The notes: generated by a model not told the origin, from the sequence alone. DNA of 64,000 bases from CAYNTC01 sp964432925 (GCA_964432925.1 CAYSPM010000001.1:1-64000); one strand, 5' to 3'. Positions 1-8,747 are shown, counted from the stretch's first letter. Made by a program: numbers and translations.

Positions 1-1
1 G

Positions 2-79
2 TTCTATATCACCAAAGATGATAACTTCATAAATCATAGAGGTGACGAAAGGAGCGACCTGCTCAATGCCGTTGTTTAA
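2..79 (+). CDS. 3' end of an unknown protein, cut by the window start
   Basis: An open frame runs from base 2 to a TAA at 77-79 and encodes about 25 residues ending in LLNAVV. The residue mix is ordinary for a protein (YITKDDNF, GDERSDLLN), and no start is visible because the gene begins outside the window. It converges on the nuclease-like gene whose stop lies three bases further on. Function cannot be judged from this tail. It could also be chance open sequence, since only 25 codons are visible. Confidence 0.4.
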   Translation, partial: FYITKDDNFINHRGDERSDLLNAVV

Positions 80-81
80 AG

Positions 82-936
82 CTACTCTGATTTTACATTA
101 TCGAAAATCTCAACACCCAACATATTTTTCAATGGAATAAGACGATCAGGAAAAGAATTTTCCAAAACAAGGATAGCCCTTGCTTTTTGGGGAAGTTGCT
201 GCGATGCCTGATACGCTTCAAGTACTGCTTGATATTTAACGCACTGAAAGATTCCTCTAATTATGTCAGCTTCGATTGAAATGTGAGACTTTACTTCAAT
301 ACCTACCCAAATGTCTTTATAGACAAAAAAGACATCAAGGCTATCACCGGAAGGCAAGGGATACTCAATTTGACCTTTAGGCGTGCTCTTGTGCAAAAGG
401 ACTATATCAGGGTGGTTAGCCACATAATTTTTAAGCTTCTTATGATGTTCACTTTCAACTCCCGCTTGAAAATGCGTCGCTTTCTGCAAGGGGTCTTTTA
501 AGCTAATTGTTGCGCGCTTAAGAGAAAAAACCTTTAATATATCCTGCCAGTTTTGATACGCGAAAATCTTTTGTAGTTCTGCTTCGACTAGACGTCTTTT
601 TTGTTTATTAGGTAGTTTACCGAAATTTTCTTTGTCGGTTATAAACCACCCCACCCCTTTCCCTGGCAGACCAGTATTCTTATTAATGACCAAACATTGT
701 ATGGGTGGAATTTCCTTTTGCCATTCTTTTGATAAATCTTTTAAAGTCTGGCCTATGCTTCCTAATACGTAATTCAAATTCCTTGGGTTGGACATTTTTA
801 ATTCTAAAGCTAAGTCTGAATAAAATATTAGTGTATTCGCATGCGCTTGCCGGACAAGAATTGGCAATGCAGTGCGGGCTCTTTGTTGGTAAAGCTTATC
901 CCCAGATATTGGTAATGCGACTTTTGCAGTTTCCAT
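82..936 (-). CDS. PD-(D/E)XK nuclease-like hypothetical protein
   Basis: A protein of about 284 residues. The ATG at 936 is preferred over the upstream GTG/TTG extension because an AGGA/TGGA-rich stretch lies just before it. The N-terminal half is basic and unassigned. The C-terminal third holds a stretch reading SLDVFFVYKD followed by WVGIEVKS, which fits the D...(D/E)XK core of the PD-(D/E)XK nuclease fold (visible motif; family assignment is inference). It lies 72 bases downstream of a second gene with a similar core on the same strand, so the two may be co-transcribed. A defence, repair or restriction role is possible, but no partner methylase is visible. Confidence 0.6.
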   Translation of the reverse strand: METAKVALPISGDKLYQQRARTALPILVRQAHANTLIFYSDLALELKMSNPRNLNYVLGSIGQTLKDLSKEWQKEIPPIQCLVINKNTGLPGKGVGWFITDKENFGKLPNKQKRRLVEAELQKIFAYQNWQDILKVFSLKRATISLKDPLQKATHFQAGVESEHHKKLKNYVANHPDIVLLHKSTPKGQIEYPLPSGDSLDVFFVYKDIWVGIEVKSHISIEADIIRGIFQCVKYQAVLEAYQASQQLPQKARAILVLENSFPDRLIPLKNMLGVEIFDNVKSE

Positions 937-1008
937 ATTCCATTTCCTGCGAACGCCGTGTCTCATTCGAACAGCTTGACAGCTTGCCGCGTTCACTTCA
1001 GCGTTTTG

Positions 1009-1542
1009 TTATCGGTTGTTTCTTTTATGACCATTGCCACGAACTTCCAGAGAAATCCATTCGAATATGACGGACTTGAGGATATTCCTCATGTCTTTCT
1101 CTATATTTTTTCCCATCTTCCAAGTATCAATCAAACGCTTTTGGCTGGCGCGATATTCACGGTCATAATGTTCGAGACTTAGCAGAAATAGATCAGCGCA
1201 GTAGGAAGACTCTACATAGATTGCTATCCACGGTTCGGCTTCGAATGCCTTGCAGGCATTAAGGACCTTTTGTCTATCGTTTTTCCCTTTCTGATACGAG
1301 AATATATTAACAGCGGTAGCCTCGGTACCTTTTACTCTTGTTCTGGACTTAACCGAAATAGCGAGCCGCTTCCTTGTCTGTGAATTGTAGGCAAGTACAT
1401 CAATCCCGGTATGATCAACTATGGTGACCTCGAAACCCGACCGGGACAGCCAATTGCATAAGAGAGCCTCACCAAAATTACCGATGATCTTTTGATGGCG
1501 TGTGCTTTTCACTATTTTCGATATTGATTTATCTGCCAACAT
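1009..1542 (-). CDS. Holliday-resolvase/Mrr-like PD-(D/E)XK protein, hypothetical
   Basis: A protein of about 177 residues from the ATG at 1542; a GTG at 1557 is the alternative start, and neither has a clear ribosome site. The first 70 residues read GNFGEALLCNWL, then GFEVTIVD, GIDVLAY and LAISVKSR. This is the E...GxD...xVK layout of small PD-(D/E)XK enzymes such as archaeal resolvase-like and Mrr-type nucleases. The acidic residue of the EXK triad is Ser here (SVK), a variation tolerated in some members of the fold. The C-terminal half is unassigned. It is upstream of another nuclease-like gene in the same orientation. Confidence 0.6.
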   Translation of the reverse strand: MLADKSISKIVKSTRHQKIIGNFGEALLCNWLSRSGFEVTIVDHTGIDVLAYNSQTRKRLAISVKSRTRVKGTEATAVNIFSYQKGKNDRQKVLNACKAFEAEPWIAIYVESSYCADLFLLSLEHYDREYRASQKRLIDTWKMGKNIEKDMRNILKSVIFEWISLEVRGNGHKRNNR

Positions 1543-1612
1543 AATAATAAATAACACTGCTAATTTGGTATCTCGTGAAGCGCATCTCGTATTGCGTACC
1601 AGATTAAATCAT

Positions 1613-1632
1613 GGTGGGCTACAAGCCCCACC
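1613..1632. repeat. short hairpin repeat (GGTGGG...CCCACC)
   Basis: The arms GGTGGG (1613-1618) and CCCACC (1627-1632) enclose an eight-base loop in the gap between the nuclease-like gene and aroA. This looks like the dispersed hairpin repeats found between genes in many large bacterial genomes. Only one copy lies in this window, so repeat status is inferred. Further on, near 1776-1800, is a stretch with two close copies of CAGTGTAA(A/T) that may be another repeat remnant. Confidence 0.4.
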
Positions 1633-1803
1633 CTACATTCTAAATATCCATCATGCTGGTGGTACATCTCCGCTGCTGTGGTTTTTAATTATACTTTTTT
1701 TGGCAAAAACTGCAAGTTAATTGATATTGCCACAAAAAAGCTCAAAGGGGAAAAAGATAAATGAAATAAAAACAGTGTAAATCAGTGTAATCCGTAGTTG
1801 GAT

Positions 1804-3129
1804 TTATTCTACTTTAATGTCTGCGCCGATGCTCTGCATCAATTCCAGATAATTAGGAAAAGTGACACTCATCGCCTCAGCAGTATCTATAGTACAACCG
1901 TCATCCAAAGCCAAGCCCGCCAGCGATAAAGCCATGACAATTCGGTGGTCGCTTCTGCCGTCCAGCTTCGTGACTTGTCTCTCGTGACCCGTGACTCGTA
2001 ATTTGTGACTCGAGCGACGAGCGACGAGCGACGAACCACGAATTACAAGGCCATCCGGCAGTTCTTCAACATTAACGGCCAACTTTTTCAACTCTTCAGC
2101 CATACATTTGATCCGGTCGGTTTCTTTACTTCGAGCCTGAGGGACATTGACAAGGCGAGTTTCTCCCTCGGCAAAAGCTGCCGTGATAGCCATAGCCGGC
2201 AGCGCATCAGGCGTGCGGTTCATATCTATCTCGACGCCCTTAAGAGGCGCAGCTTTGATTATCACTGAGTCCGACTGAATAGTAATATCGGCTCCCATCG
2301 CTTTTAGGTAATCGACGACAGCCTTATCCGGCTGGCTATCTGTAAAATCCAGGCCAAGCAAAATAACCTCATCTGCAAATAGAGCTGCGGCGCACAAAAA
2401 GAAAGTAGCGCTGGAAAAATCTGCCGGCACCACATCGTCAAAAGCCTTATAGCTTTGACCGCCCTTGATACGAAATCTTCGCATCTGGTTGTTCTGGTAT
2501 CGAATCTGCTGCTTGTCGAGCCAATCGAGCGTCATTTGCACATAATCAGGTTCATTCAATAGTGTCACGTCAATTTCGCTGCCTTTTTCTACCAGCGGGG
2601 TGCACAAAAGCAGGCTCGACAGGTACTGACTCGTTGTTGCGGCTATGGTGGTCTTCCCGCCGACTAATTGACCTGTCACCTGGACTGGCGCTTTGCCATT
2701 ATTTTTCAGGCTCTTACATTTTGCACCAAGGTCCTGCAGTGAATCCATCAATGGCCCGATGGGTCGGGATTGTATTTGCTCATCGCCGGTAAAGGTTGTC
2801 GTCTGGCCGGGCGGGGCCAGTGCCGCCGAACCCATTGCTATTCGTAGTGTTGTGCCAGAATTGCCGACATCAATGGTTTCTTGGGGAGCGGTGATTTTCC
2901 CACCCATCCCTGCCACTTTCCACACGTTCGGATCGCCCGTATTGATTTGAACACCGAGCGCCCGATAGCACTTAACCACTGCCCGCGTGTCACCCGAATC
3001 AAGAGGTTTATGGATCGCGCTTTCGCCCGAGGCCAACGACGCGATAGCAACTGCACGAATCGTATGCGACTTTGATGCCGGGATTGTGGCCTCTCCTCGT
3101 AGCCGGGACTTTCTTGCACTCAACTTCAT
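1804..3129 (-). CDS. aroA: 3-phosphoshikimate 1-carboxyvinyltransferase (EPSP synthase)
   Basis: Joins shikimate 3-phosphate and phosphoenolpyruvate in the chorismate pathway, in the cytosol. Visible signatures are the N-terminal ASKSHTIRA, the GNSGTTLRI motif, RSKETDRIKCMAEEL and SDHRIVMALSLAG, giving both halves of the two-domain fold. The ATG at 3129, with AGGA upstream, gives MKLSARKS, which matches the family N-terminus. A TTG at 3225 that touches the previous stop would add 32 unusual residues. About 20 residues between GLVIRG and GRSDHRI are not expected in the family and come from an in-frame palindromic repeat (1969-2046). The gene ends a pyrR-pyrB-muiA-aroA series on one strand. Confidence 0.95.
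   Translation of the reverse strand: MKLSARKSRLRGEATIPASKSHTIRAVAIASLASGESAIHKPLDSGDTRAVVKCYRALGVQINTGDPNVWKVAGMGGKITAPQETIDVGNSGTTLRIAMGSAALAPPGQTTTFTGDEQIQSRPIGPLMDSLQDLGAKCKSLKNNGKAPVQVTGQLVGGKTTIAATTSQYLSSLLLCTPLVEKGSEIDVTLLNEPDYVQMTLDWLDKQQIRYQNNQMRRFRIKGGQSYKAFDDVVPADFSSATFFLCAAALFADEVILLGLDFTDSQPDKAVVDYLKAMGADITIQSDSVIIKAAPLKGVEIDMNRTPDALPAMAITAAFAEGETRLVNVPQARSKETDRIKCMAEELKKLAVNVEELPDGLVIRGSSLVARRSSHKLRVTGHERQVTKLDGRSDHRIVMALSLAGLALDDGCTIDTAEAMSVTFPNYLELMQSIGADIKVE
1969..2046. repeat. palindromic repeat inserted in frame in aroA
   Basis: Arms at 1998-2012 and 2032-2046 match as inverted copies at 12 of 15 positions. Between them lies a tandem run of CGACGAG units (about 2011-2031). 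To the left are three copies of CGTGAC (1969-1974, 1983-1988, 1990-1995). The segment stays in frame within aroA and encodes an Arg/Ser/Val-rich stretch between two conserved EPSP synthase motifs. It resembles the protein-coding palindromic elements known from Rickettsia in behaviour, not in sequence. Confidence 0.65.
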
Positions 3130-3221
3130 AACCTTGCTATCCTGTTGTTGATTGGTAAAACGGTAAGATCCCTGGAGCGGTGGACCTCCCAATGCAATAT
3201 TCTGCACAAAGCAATTTAACT

Positions 3222-5030
3222 TCAACGGCGAGTGGGCACTGGTCTTACATGCCTGTCTTTATCGTACTTGATGGTGTAACTATAGGTGACCACTGTTGCC
3301 TTTTCGCCAATTGTATTAGGCTGTAAATCTATATCCCACCGCAAGACACCCTTTTTTCGTTGGGTCCTCAAGTATTCAGCATCCGTGCTAAGGGGCAGGT
3401 TTGTCTCGAAATCTTCGATCTTAAGCTTTTCATCTTCGGTGTATGGTATTCTCTCGAGCAAACACAATCTCATCTTTCTGTCTTTGTAGTTGTTCACAGC
3501 GAGCCGATAATGATATTTCTCAACGCGGTTACCCCAAAGAGTATCGATCTTTTTGTCCTCAAACTCGCGCACAATTTGGACCTGGCTATCCACACCAAAT
3601 CCAACAGTAAATTTCTCGCCAATTGTGATAAGCCCTACGCCTCCTTTGCCAACGAACGCCCCTGTGCGATACATATCTGCCAGCCCAGCCAGTAATATTG
3701 TGTCACTGTCGTTAACGAGTTCGGCTTGAAGATAGACATAATCAGTTAAAAGTGGTGTAGCAACCATGAAGAAGTCGGCTTTTGTCTGGAAGGTTTTAAT
3801 TGTAACCAGTTGTCGCTCATCTCGGCTTGGCATGGTCATTCTGCCAGGCAAAGTGTAGGTAACACTAACACCTTCTGATCGCGCCAGTTTTCTTCTCTCG
3901 GCCTGGATCGTCTGAACAGCGTCTTTCTGTGCCTGCAATTCCATCATCTGATCTTGCCAGGCGGCAGTATTGAGCGCCTGGGTAGCTTCTATTCCTTTTC
4001 CCTTCATTACCCGGCGCTGACTTTGGATTTGCTTGAGTTGCTCACCAAGACTTCTGGGAGCTATTTGTTGCTGTTGAACATCAACTGAGACCTGACCTGG
4101 CGGTACCATCGCCTCTACATAGGACATAGCTGGAGCTGGCCCGGAGCCTGCTTCTACTTTCATGGGATCCAGTGTTGGTGGAGCTGCCACCATCGCAGGC
4201 TGTGCGGTCGAGAGAGTTACAGCCACATTGTCCCAACCTTCACCGCTGGACTGGTTTATGATAGCGTTATATTCGATTACAACGGCTTCTTGGTCGGGGT
4301 TCGCTCGAAGGTTGTAGTGAGGTATCCAGTTCGCGCCATCGACCAGATAGCTAAGGCGAATGACGGCCTTACCAGCATTATCATTATTGACAAAAATTGT
4401 AGCCTCACGCTCGATTCGGCTTCTTTTCGCTTTCAATTCTGCTTGCTGGTGTTGTAGCTCTTGTAACTGTTTCTCCAGATCGGCCTTCTGGTCATCAAGT
4501 TGTAGGCCTTCTTCGTGAATCTGGTTGAGTCTACTCTCAAGGTATTGAGTGAGCTTCTCTATTGGCTCAGCTTGGAGTAGAGACTTGTCAAGGTCACGGT
4601 CGGCCATATCTACAGTCAAACGCCAGAATGGCTCGTACCTTGCGACCATAGCCTGACCATGTGCAATTTTTTTGTCAATACGCGCAATATCTCTTTTAAC
4701 TTTGTCGATCTGCTCTTCGAGTTGTTCCATTTGCTCCCGTATGTCGAGCTTAGCGGTTTGTTCGCGATAGCGGACACTTGAGACGGTAATGCCATCTGAA
4801 GCTTGGGCATAAAGGCTATCGGGAATGATCCTCTTAGGGAGTTTCTCAACGACTATCTCGGAACTACCTTTGGGTAAATCGAGTTGTATTGTGCGGGTCA
4901 CTTGCGCTTGCCCGCGATAGACGACGACATCCGAGACGGTTCCGACAAGTTCCAATGCACTACTCTGCGGCAGCGGCTCTTCGGCAGGGACAGCAGCCAA
5001 GACAAGAATTACCAGTAATTGCGCTTTCAT
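3222..5030 (-). CDS. MuiA-family protein (DUF4140/DUF4139)
   Basis: A 602-residue protein with a short hydrophobic N-terminus (MKAQLLVILVLAAVPA) that looks like an export signal. Residues about 28-130 fit the DUF4140 N-terminal region (VYRGQAQVTRTIQLDLPKG). Residues about 90-220 are a long Gln/Glu/Lys-rich coiled coil. The rest fits DUF4139, with a YLVDGANWIPHYNLRA-like start and a beta-rich end (GVLRWDIDLQPN). The family is called mucoidy inhibitor A, and its biochemical role is not settled. It follows pyrB by 35 bases and precedes aroA on the same strand. An internal segment near residues 270-380 is Pro/Met/Gln-rich and low in complexity. Confidence 0.85.
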   Translation of the reverse strand: MKAQLLVILVLAAVPAEEPLPQSSALELVGTVSDVVVYRGQAQVTRTIQLDLPKGSSEIVVEKLPKRIIPDSLYAQASDGITVSSVRYREQTAKLDIREQMEQLEEQIDKVKRDIARIDKKIAHGQAMVARYEPFWRLTVDMADRDLDKSLLQAEPIEKLTQYLESRLNQIHEEGLQLDDQKADLEKQLQELQHQQAELKAKRSRIEREATIFVNNDNAGKAVIRLSYLVDGANWIPHYNLRANPDQEAVVIEYNAIINQSSGEGWDNVAVTLSTAQPAMVAAPPTLDPMKVEAGSGPAPAMSYVEAMVPPGQVSVDVQQQQIAPRSLGEQLKQIQSQRRVMKGKGIEATQALNTAAWQDQMMELQAQKDAVQTIQAERRKLARSEGVSVTYTLPGRMTMPSRDERQLVTIKTFQTKADFFMVATPLLTDYVYLQAELVNDSDTILLAGLADMYRTGAFVGKGGVGLITIGEKFTVGFGVDSQVQIVREFEDKKIDTLWGNRVEKYHYRLAVNNYKDRKMRLCLLERIPYTEDEKLKIEDFETNLPLSTDAEYLRTQRKKGVLRWDIDLQPNTIGEKATVVTYSYTIKYDKDRHVRPVPTRR

Positions 5031-5065
5031 CTTTCTCTCCCTTTAATAAGAATAGTAACTGGATA

Positions 5066-6025
5066 TTAACTCGCCTGTGCGGCGGCCTGGTTGACTAAGA
5101 AAAGTACAGCCATTCGCACAGCAAGGCCATTAGTTACCTGCTGAAGGATGGCGCTGTTTCGGCCGTCGGCGACTTCGCTTTCCATCTCCAGGCCTCTGTT
5201 GATTGGACCCGGGTGCATAACAACGATATCCGGTTTGGCACGTTTCATGCGCTCAACAGTCAGACCAAAGTAATGAGAGTATTCGCGGATAGAAGGAAAT
5301 GGATTGCTGCCGAGGCGTTCAAACTGAATGCGAAGCATATTAACCACATCGACTTTCTCAATAACTTCGTCGAGCGAATAGCTAACTTTAACGGGCAACT
5401 GTCCTACCTCAGCGGGGATAAGTGTCGGAGGACCAACAAATATAACCTCGGCGCCAAGTTTCGTCATGGCCCACATGTCACTGCTTGCAACACGAGAATG
5501 GGTGATATCGCCGACAATGGCAATTTTAAGACCCTCCAGTGTTCCCTTGATTTTGCGAATTGTATAGACGTCTAAAAGCCCTTGTGTGGGATGCTCACAG
5601 TATCCGTCGCCGGCGTTGACTACGCACGCATTGATATTACGACTCAAGAGCTTAGGTGCACCGGCAGCACTGTGGCGAATAACCACTATGTCAATACCCA
5701 TCGCCTCAAGGTTGCGAGCTGTATCCAGCAGGGTTTCGCCTTTGCTCACAGAACTCAATTTTTTTGTGAATTCGATAACATCTGCGCTCAAGCGGTTCGC
5801 AGCCAGGGTAAAACTATTTCGTGTTCGCGTGCTGTCTTCGAAAAATAAATTGACTACGACCTTGCCACGCAAAGGCGGGGCTTTCTTCACCGACCGAGTG
5901 CTTATCTGTTCGAAGCCTTTGGCAGTATCAAGAATGTGTGTGATTTCATCGGCGCTTAGCTCTCGAAGACTAAGCAGATGTTTGCGGGTCCAACTGAAAG
6001 TTTTACCTTTTCTTATAAGTGCCAT
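5066..6025 (-). CDS. pyrB: aspartate carbamoyltransferase catalytic chain
   Basis: Catalyses carbamoyl phosphate plus aspartate to carbamoyl aspartate, the committed step of pyrimidine synthesis. The carbamoyl-phosphate loop FEDSTRTRNSF is at about residues 62-72, and the HPTQGLLD motif follows near residue 143. Downstream are a VGDITHSRVASS segment for the aspartate domain and a HPGPINRG motif near the end. The length of 319 residues is typical of the catalytic chain. No regulatory pyrI gene is adjacent. It lies 62 bases after pyrR on the same strand, a common pairing. Confidence 0.97.
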   Translation of the reverse strand: MALIRKGKTFSWTRKHLLSLRELSADEITHILDTAKGFEQISTRSVKKAPPLRGKVVVNLFFEDSTRTRNSFTLAANRLSADVIEFTKKLSSVSKGETLLDTARNLEAMGIDIVVIRHSAAGAPKLLSRNINACVVNAGDGYCEHPTQGLLDVYTIRKIKGTLEGLKIAIVGDITHSRVASSDMWAMTKLGAEVIFVGPPTLIPAEVGQLPVKVSYSLDEVIEKVDVVNMLRIQFERLGSNPFPSIREYSHYFGLTVERMKRAKPDIVVMHPGPINRGLEMESEVADGRNSAILQQVTNGLAVRMAVLFLVNQAAAQAS

Positions 6026-6037
6026 AGTCCTGTATCG

Positions 6038-6084
6038 GCGCTAGTGTAGATGTGTGAGTGAGTCAACGTATATACGCACCCACT
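6038..6084. repeat. imperfect inverted repeat between pyrR and pyrB
   Basis: The gap holds GTGTGAGTGAGT facing CACCCACTCATTTACTCA. The two copies are partly complementary and made of the same GAGTGA/ACTCAT words seen in the flgK-flgL gap. It could form a hairpin in the pyr mRNA. Whether it is a dispersed repeat or a local regulatory structure cannot be decided here. Confidence 0.45.
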
Positions 6085-6087
6085 CAT

Positions 6088-6615
6088 TTACTCAATAACG
6101 ACTTCGTCCTTACCGTCGGATTCAACGAGGTTAACCTGGACTAACTTGCCAGGGTCGACTTCAGCTTTGTGTCCCACGAAGTCGGCCTGTATTGGAAACT
6201 CCCTGCCTTTCCTTTCGACGAGCACTGCTAATCTTATTGCTTTCGGCCTTCCTAAATCGATAAGAGCGTCTATCGCCGCACGGGCTGACCGACCAGTATA
6301 CAGAACGTCGTCAACCAAAACGATCACTTTGTTATCGATGTTAAATCCAATATCGGTTATCCGCACGTGCGGCTGCTCGCTGCTCTGAGGCGAGTTCAGG
6401 TCATCACGGTAAAGCGTTATATCCAGAGTTCCACATGGGACTTCTTTTTGTAGTTTCTCCGACAAGCGCCTCGAAAGTCTATGGGCTAATACCTCACCCC
6501 GACTGAGAATACCTATGGCAGCGATATCCAATTGCTTGGGGGTCTCGGCAATAATGCGATCCGCCAAGTCATCGAGAATTTGCTCAATTTGGCTAGAGTT
6601 CAGAATTACCTTCAT
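6088..6615 (-). CDS. pyrR: bifunctional pyr operon regulator / uracil phosphoribosyltransferase PyrR
   Basis: A type I phosphoribosyltransferase fold protein of about 175 residues. The PRPP loop reads VLVDDVLYTGRSARAAIDAL, and a GILSRGEVLAHRLS segment lies near the N-terminus. PyrR binds pyr mRNA in response to UMP in several phyla and has uracil phosphoribosyltransferase activity. The ATG at 6615 gives MKVILNSSQIEQIL and has AAGGA upstream. A start 33 bases further upstream lacks one. Its place directly before pyrB fits control of pyrimidine synthesis, although no classical attenuator was identified. Confidence 0.93.
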   Translation of the reverse strand: MKVILNSSQIEQILDDLADRIIAETPKQLDIAAIGILSRGEVLAHRLSRRLSEKLQKEVPCGTLDITLYRDDLNSPQSSEQPHVRITDIGFNIDNKVIVLVDDVLYTGRSARAAIDALIDLGRPKAIRLAVLVERKGREFPIQADFVGHKAEVDPGKLVQVNLVESDGKDEVVIE

Positions 6616-6920
6616 AATACAATAAGTCCTTAGCAGCAAACGCCTCACGCATTCGGCTTGAGTATACCAGCCTGAGTCCGGTAAGGCAAGATTTCCAAAT
6701 CAAGTTTCCATTATCGCCCTTTTTAATACTGTAAATAGTAAATTCGTGCTGCCTTTGGTGATAATTTCCTTGAAAATGCAGGTGGTTTTATGGTAATATA
6801 TTGCCAGTAACTGGAGGCAGGTAGGCACCTGGTGGCATAGCTACAGCTAGGGAGTTCAGCAACTGGGAGGGTGAATCGGCCCCCTATTGGGTTTTGCCGG
6901 CACTTCTAAGGTCAGAGAGA
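6616..6920. other. divergent intergenic region, pyrR / subtilase-like gene
   Basis: About 305 bases between two divergent genes, so it must contain promoters for both. Bases about 6800-6900 are rich in short complementary words (AGGTAGGCACCT; TAGCTACAGCTA; GGCCCCC with GGGAGGGT). The transcript leader of the plus-strand gene may therefore fold. It does not show the conserved core of a c-di-GMP riboswitch. No riboswitch class was recognised. Confidence 0.4.
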
Positions 6921-8696
6921 ATGTTTGAGAGTGCGAAAATAAAGCTCTGGATAAGCCTTATGGGCTGTATAACAGTACAACTATTGCTGTTTAGTACTGT
7001 CGCTTTAGCTCAGCAGTCGTACGATGAGAGCACAATGCAGCCGCAGGGGCTAAATAACGCCGGTGTATACGCTGTTAGACAGATAGATCCCGACTTGACT
7101 GGCAGCGGGGTGAACCTCGCTGTCATTTGTCGCAGTATCACATACCTCAACGGTGAGCCGCAGGACAACTACCGTCCCTGCATAGAACATAAATGCTTCA
7201 GAGCCGAACAGTTTACCTTCCACGACAGGGGTCAGTTACCCGCAGATATCTCGCCGCACTCAACAGCTATCTGCTCTATACTGTTTGGCGAGGACCCCAA
7301 CGCCTTTACTCCATCTCTGGGACAGTTCTATTATCAGGGTGCAGCACCAGCAGCGGATGTCGACATCTACGAATTCTGGCATTTTTTAATCAACAACATC
7401 TATGCGCACACGCCGCCGGACGCCGACATTGTGACTGCAGGTATCGGCAGCCAATTTGAAGACTGGTGGACCAGAGGCATGGATGCCTTGGCTGAACACT
7501 ATGGTCTTATCATCGTTGCCGGCATAGGCAATGGCTCCGACTCCTACGATCCTCCTTTATATCCTGGTGCGGGGGCCAACGTTATTGGTGTAGGAGTGGT
7601 CAACTCCGTGAACACTGAAGATCCTGTAACAAACCTGGCTCACTTCTCGCTGGCCTATCCGGAGAATTCGAGTTTTGGGCCTACAGCAGATGGACGGTGC
7701 AAACCGGATATTGTTGCTCCCGGCAACTGCCTGGCTGCCAGTGTGACTGAGTTAGACGGCTATGAGTTGACTGGCAACTGGTCGAGCTTCTCCACGCCAG
7801 TCACTGCGGGAGCTATTGCTTTGCTAGTCCAAAAAGCCAAGCAAGATGTGGATCTCAATCTGGCTGTTTCAGCGAATGGCGGAAACTGTGTGATCAAGGC
7901 AATCCTGATGAATTCTGCAGTCAAATTGCCATACTGGCACAAGGGACGCCTCAGTGACAAAGATGATCATGTTGTCCCGCTCGACTATGTCCAGGGAGCC
8001 GGTATGTTGAATGCGGTCAGCGCCTACTGGCACCTGACGGCAGGTCGATACGAACCAGGTGATGTTCAAACAATAGGTTGGGACCTGAACCAACTGGATA
8101 AGGACAAAGAACTGGGCAATATTTACAGAATCAAAGTCGACGATCCGAAAGACAAGTTTATCACTATCACATTGGCATGGAACAGATCCTACAAACGTGT
8201 CTATCCTTTTGAACGCATTCGCGCCAAAGACAATGACCTCCGTCTTGAGCTTTGGGCCGTGGATCCCGCTAATTCCGACAATGACTATCTACTGGATTAT
8301 TGTGACAGCAAAGTAGACAACGTTGAGCACATCTATTGTCAAGCTGACAGCAACTTTACCGATTACGAAATTGTTGTTGCATATAGCGATGGTGAGAACT
8401 TGCCGCCTTTGGATGTAACACAACGATATGGCTTGGCCTGGAACATCGGCAGCAGTCAAGATGCAGGCGATAACATCTTTTGGCATGACCTTAATGCGGA
8501 TGGCGTTGTGAATGAATCGGATTTTGCTATTTTGCTGGATAACTGGGTTGCCGGTGCCCGGTCATCTGATAGATACCTGCTTGGTGATATCAACACAGAT
8601 GGTGCAATCGATGTCAATGATGTCCAGATATTCTTAGACAATAACGAACGCCAGGCTAACTGGCATGCCGAGTTAAACGACAAACCCAGCACGTAG
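6921..8696 (+). CDS. secreted S8 subtilisin-like protein with dockerin-like C-terminus, catalytic Asp apparently missing
   Basis: A 591-residue protein from the ATG at 6921 (AAGG upstream; the in-frame TTG at 6894 is less likely). A signal peptide ends near ALA-QQ (residue 30). The S8 landmarks are His in SPHSTAICSI (about H113), Asn in AGIGNGS (about N204) and Ser in SSFSTPVTAGA (about S291). The strand that should carry the catalytic Asp reads GVNLAVICRSI, with Cys70 where AVID is normal. Residues about 520-580 hold two EF-hand-like loops, DLNADGVVNESD and DINTDGAIDVND, as in dockerins. It may be an inactive binding protein, or it may use another acid. Confidence 0.85.
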   Translation: MFESAKIKLWISLMGCITVQLLLFSTVALAQQSYDESTMQPQGLNNAGVYAVRQIDPDLTGSGVNLAVICRSITYLNGEPQDNYRPCIEHKCFRAEQFTFHDRGQLPADISPHSTAICSILFGEDPNAFTPSLGQFYYQGAAPAADVDIYEFWHFLINNIYAHTPPDADIVTAGIGSQFEDWWTRGMDALAEHYGLIIVAGIGNGSDSYDPPLYPGAGANVIGVGVVNSVNTEDPVTNLAHFSLAYPENSSFGPTADGRCKPDIVAPGNCLAASVTELDGYELTGNWSSFSTPVTAGAIALLVQKAKQDVDLNLAVSANGGNCVIKAILMNSAVKLPYWHKGRLSDKDDHVVPLDYVQGAGMLNAVSAYWHLTAGRYEPGDVQTIGWDLNQLDKDKELGNIYRIKVDDPKDKFITITLAWNRSYKRVYPFERIRAKDNDLRLELWAVDPANSDNDYLLDYCDSKVDNVEHIYCQADSNFTDYEIVVAYSDGENLPPLDVTQRYGLAWNIGSSQDAGDNIFWHDLNADGVVNESDFAILLDNWVAGARSSDRYLLGDINTDGAIDVNDVQIFLDNNERQANWHAELNDKPST

Positions 8697-8730
8697 CAAG
8701 CCTCTTAAGTAACCGGTCTCTTTCAATTTA

Positions 8731-8747
8731 ATAAGCCTCAGGCTTAT
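8731..8747. repeat. palindrome ATAAGCC-TCA-GGCTTAT
   Basis: A perfect 7-base-arm palindrome downstream of the subtilase-like gene. The same core, in the opposite orientation (central TGA), lies at 35064-35088 after flgF with longer arms. It is probably a small dispersed repeat. There is no T-run, so it is not a typical rho-independent terminator. Confidence 0.5.

Noticed and set aside
6780..6915. c-di-GMP (GEMM) riboswitch before the subtilase-like gene
   Set aside because: The conserved GCAAA and GGGUUACCG-type core elements are not found in the right order.
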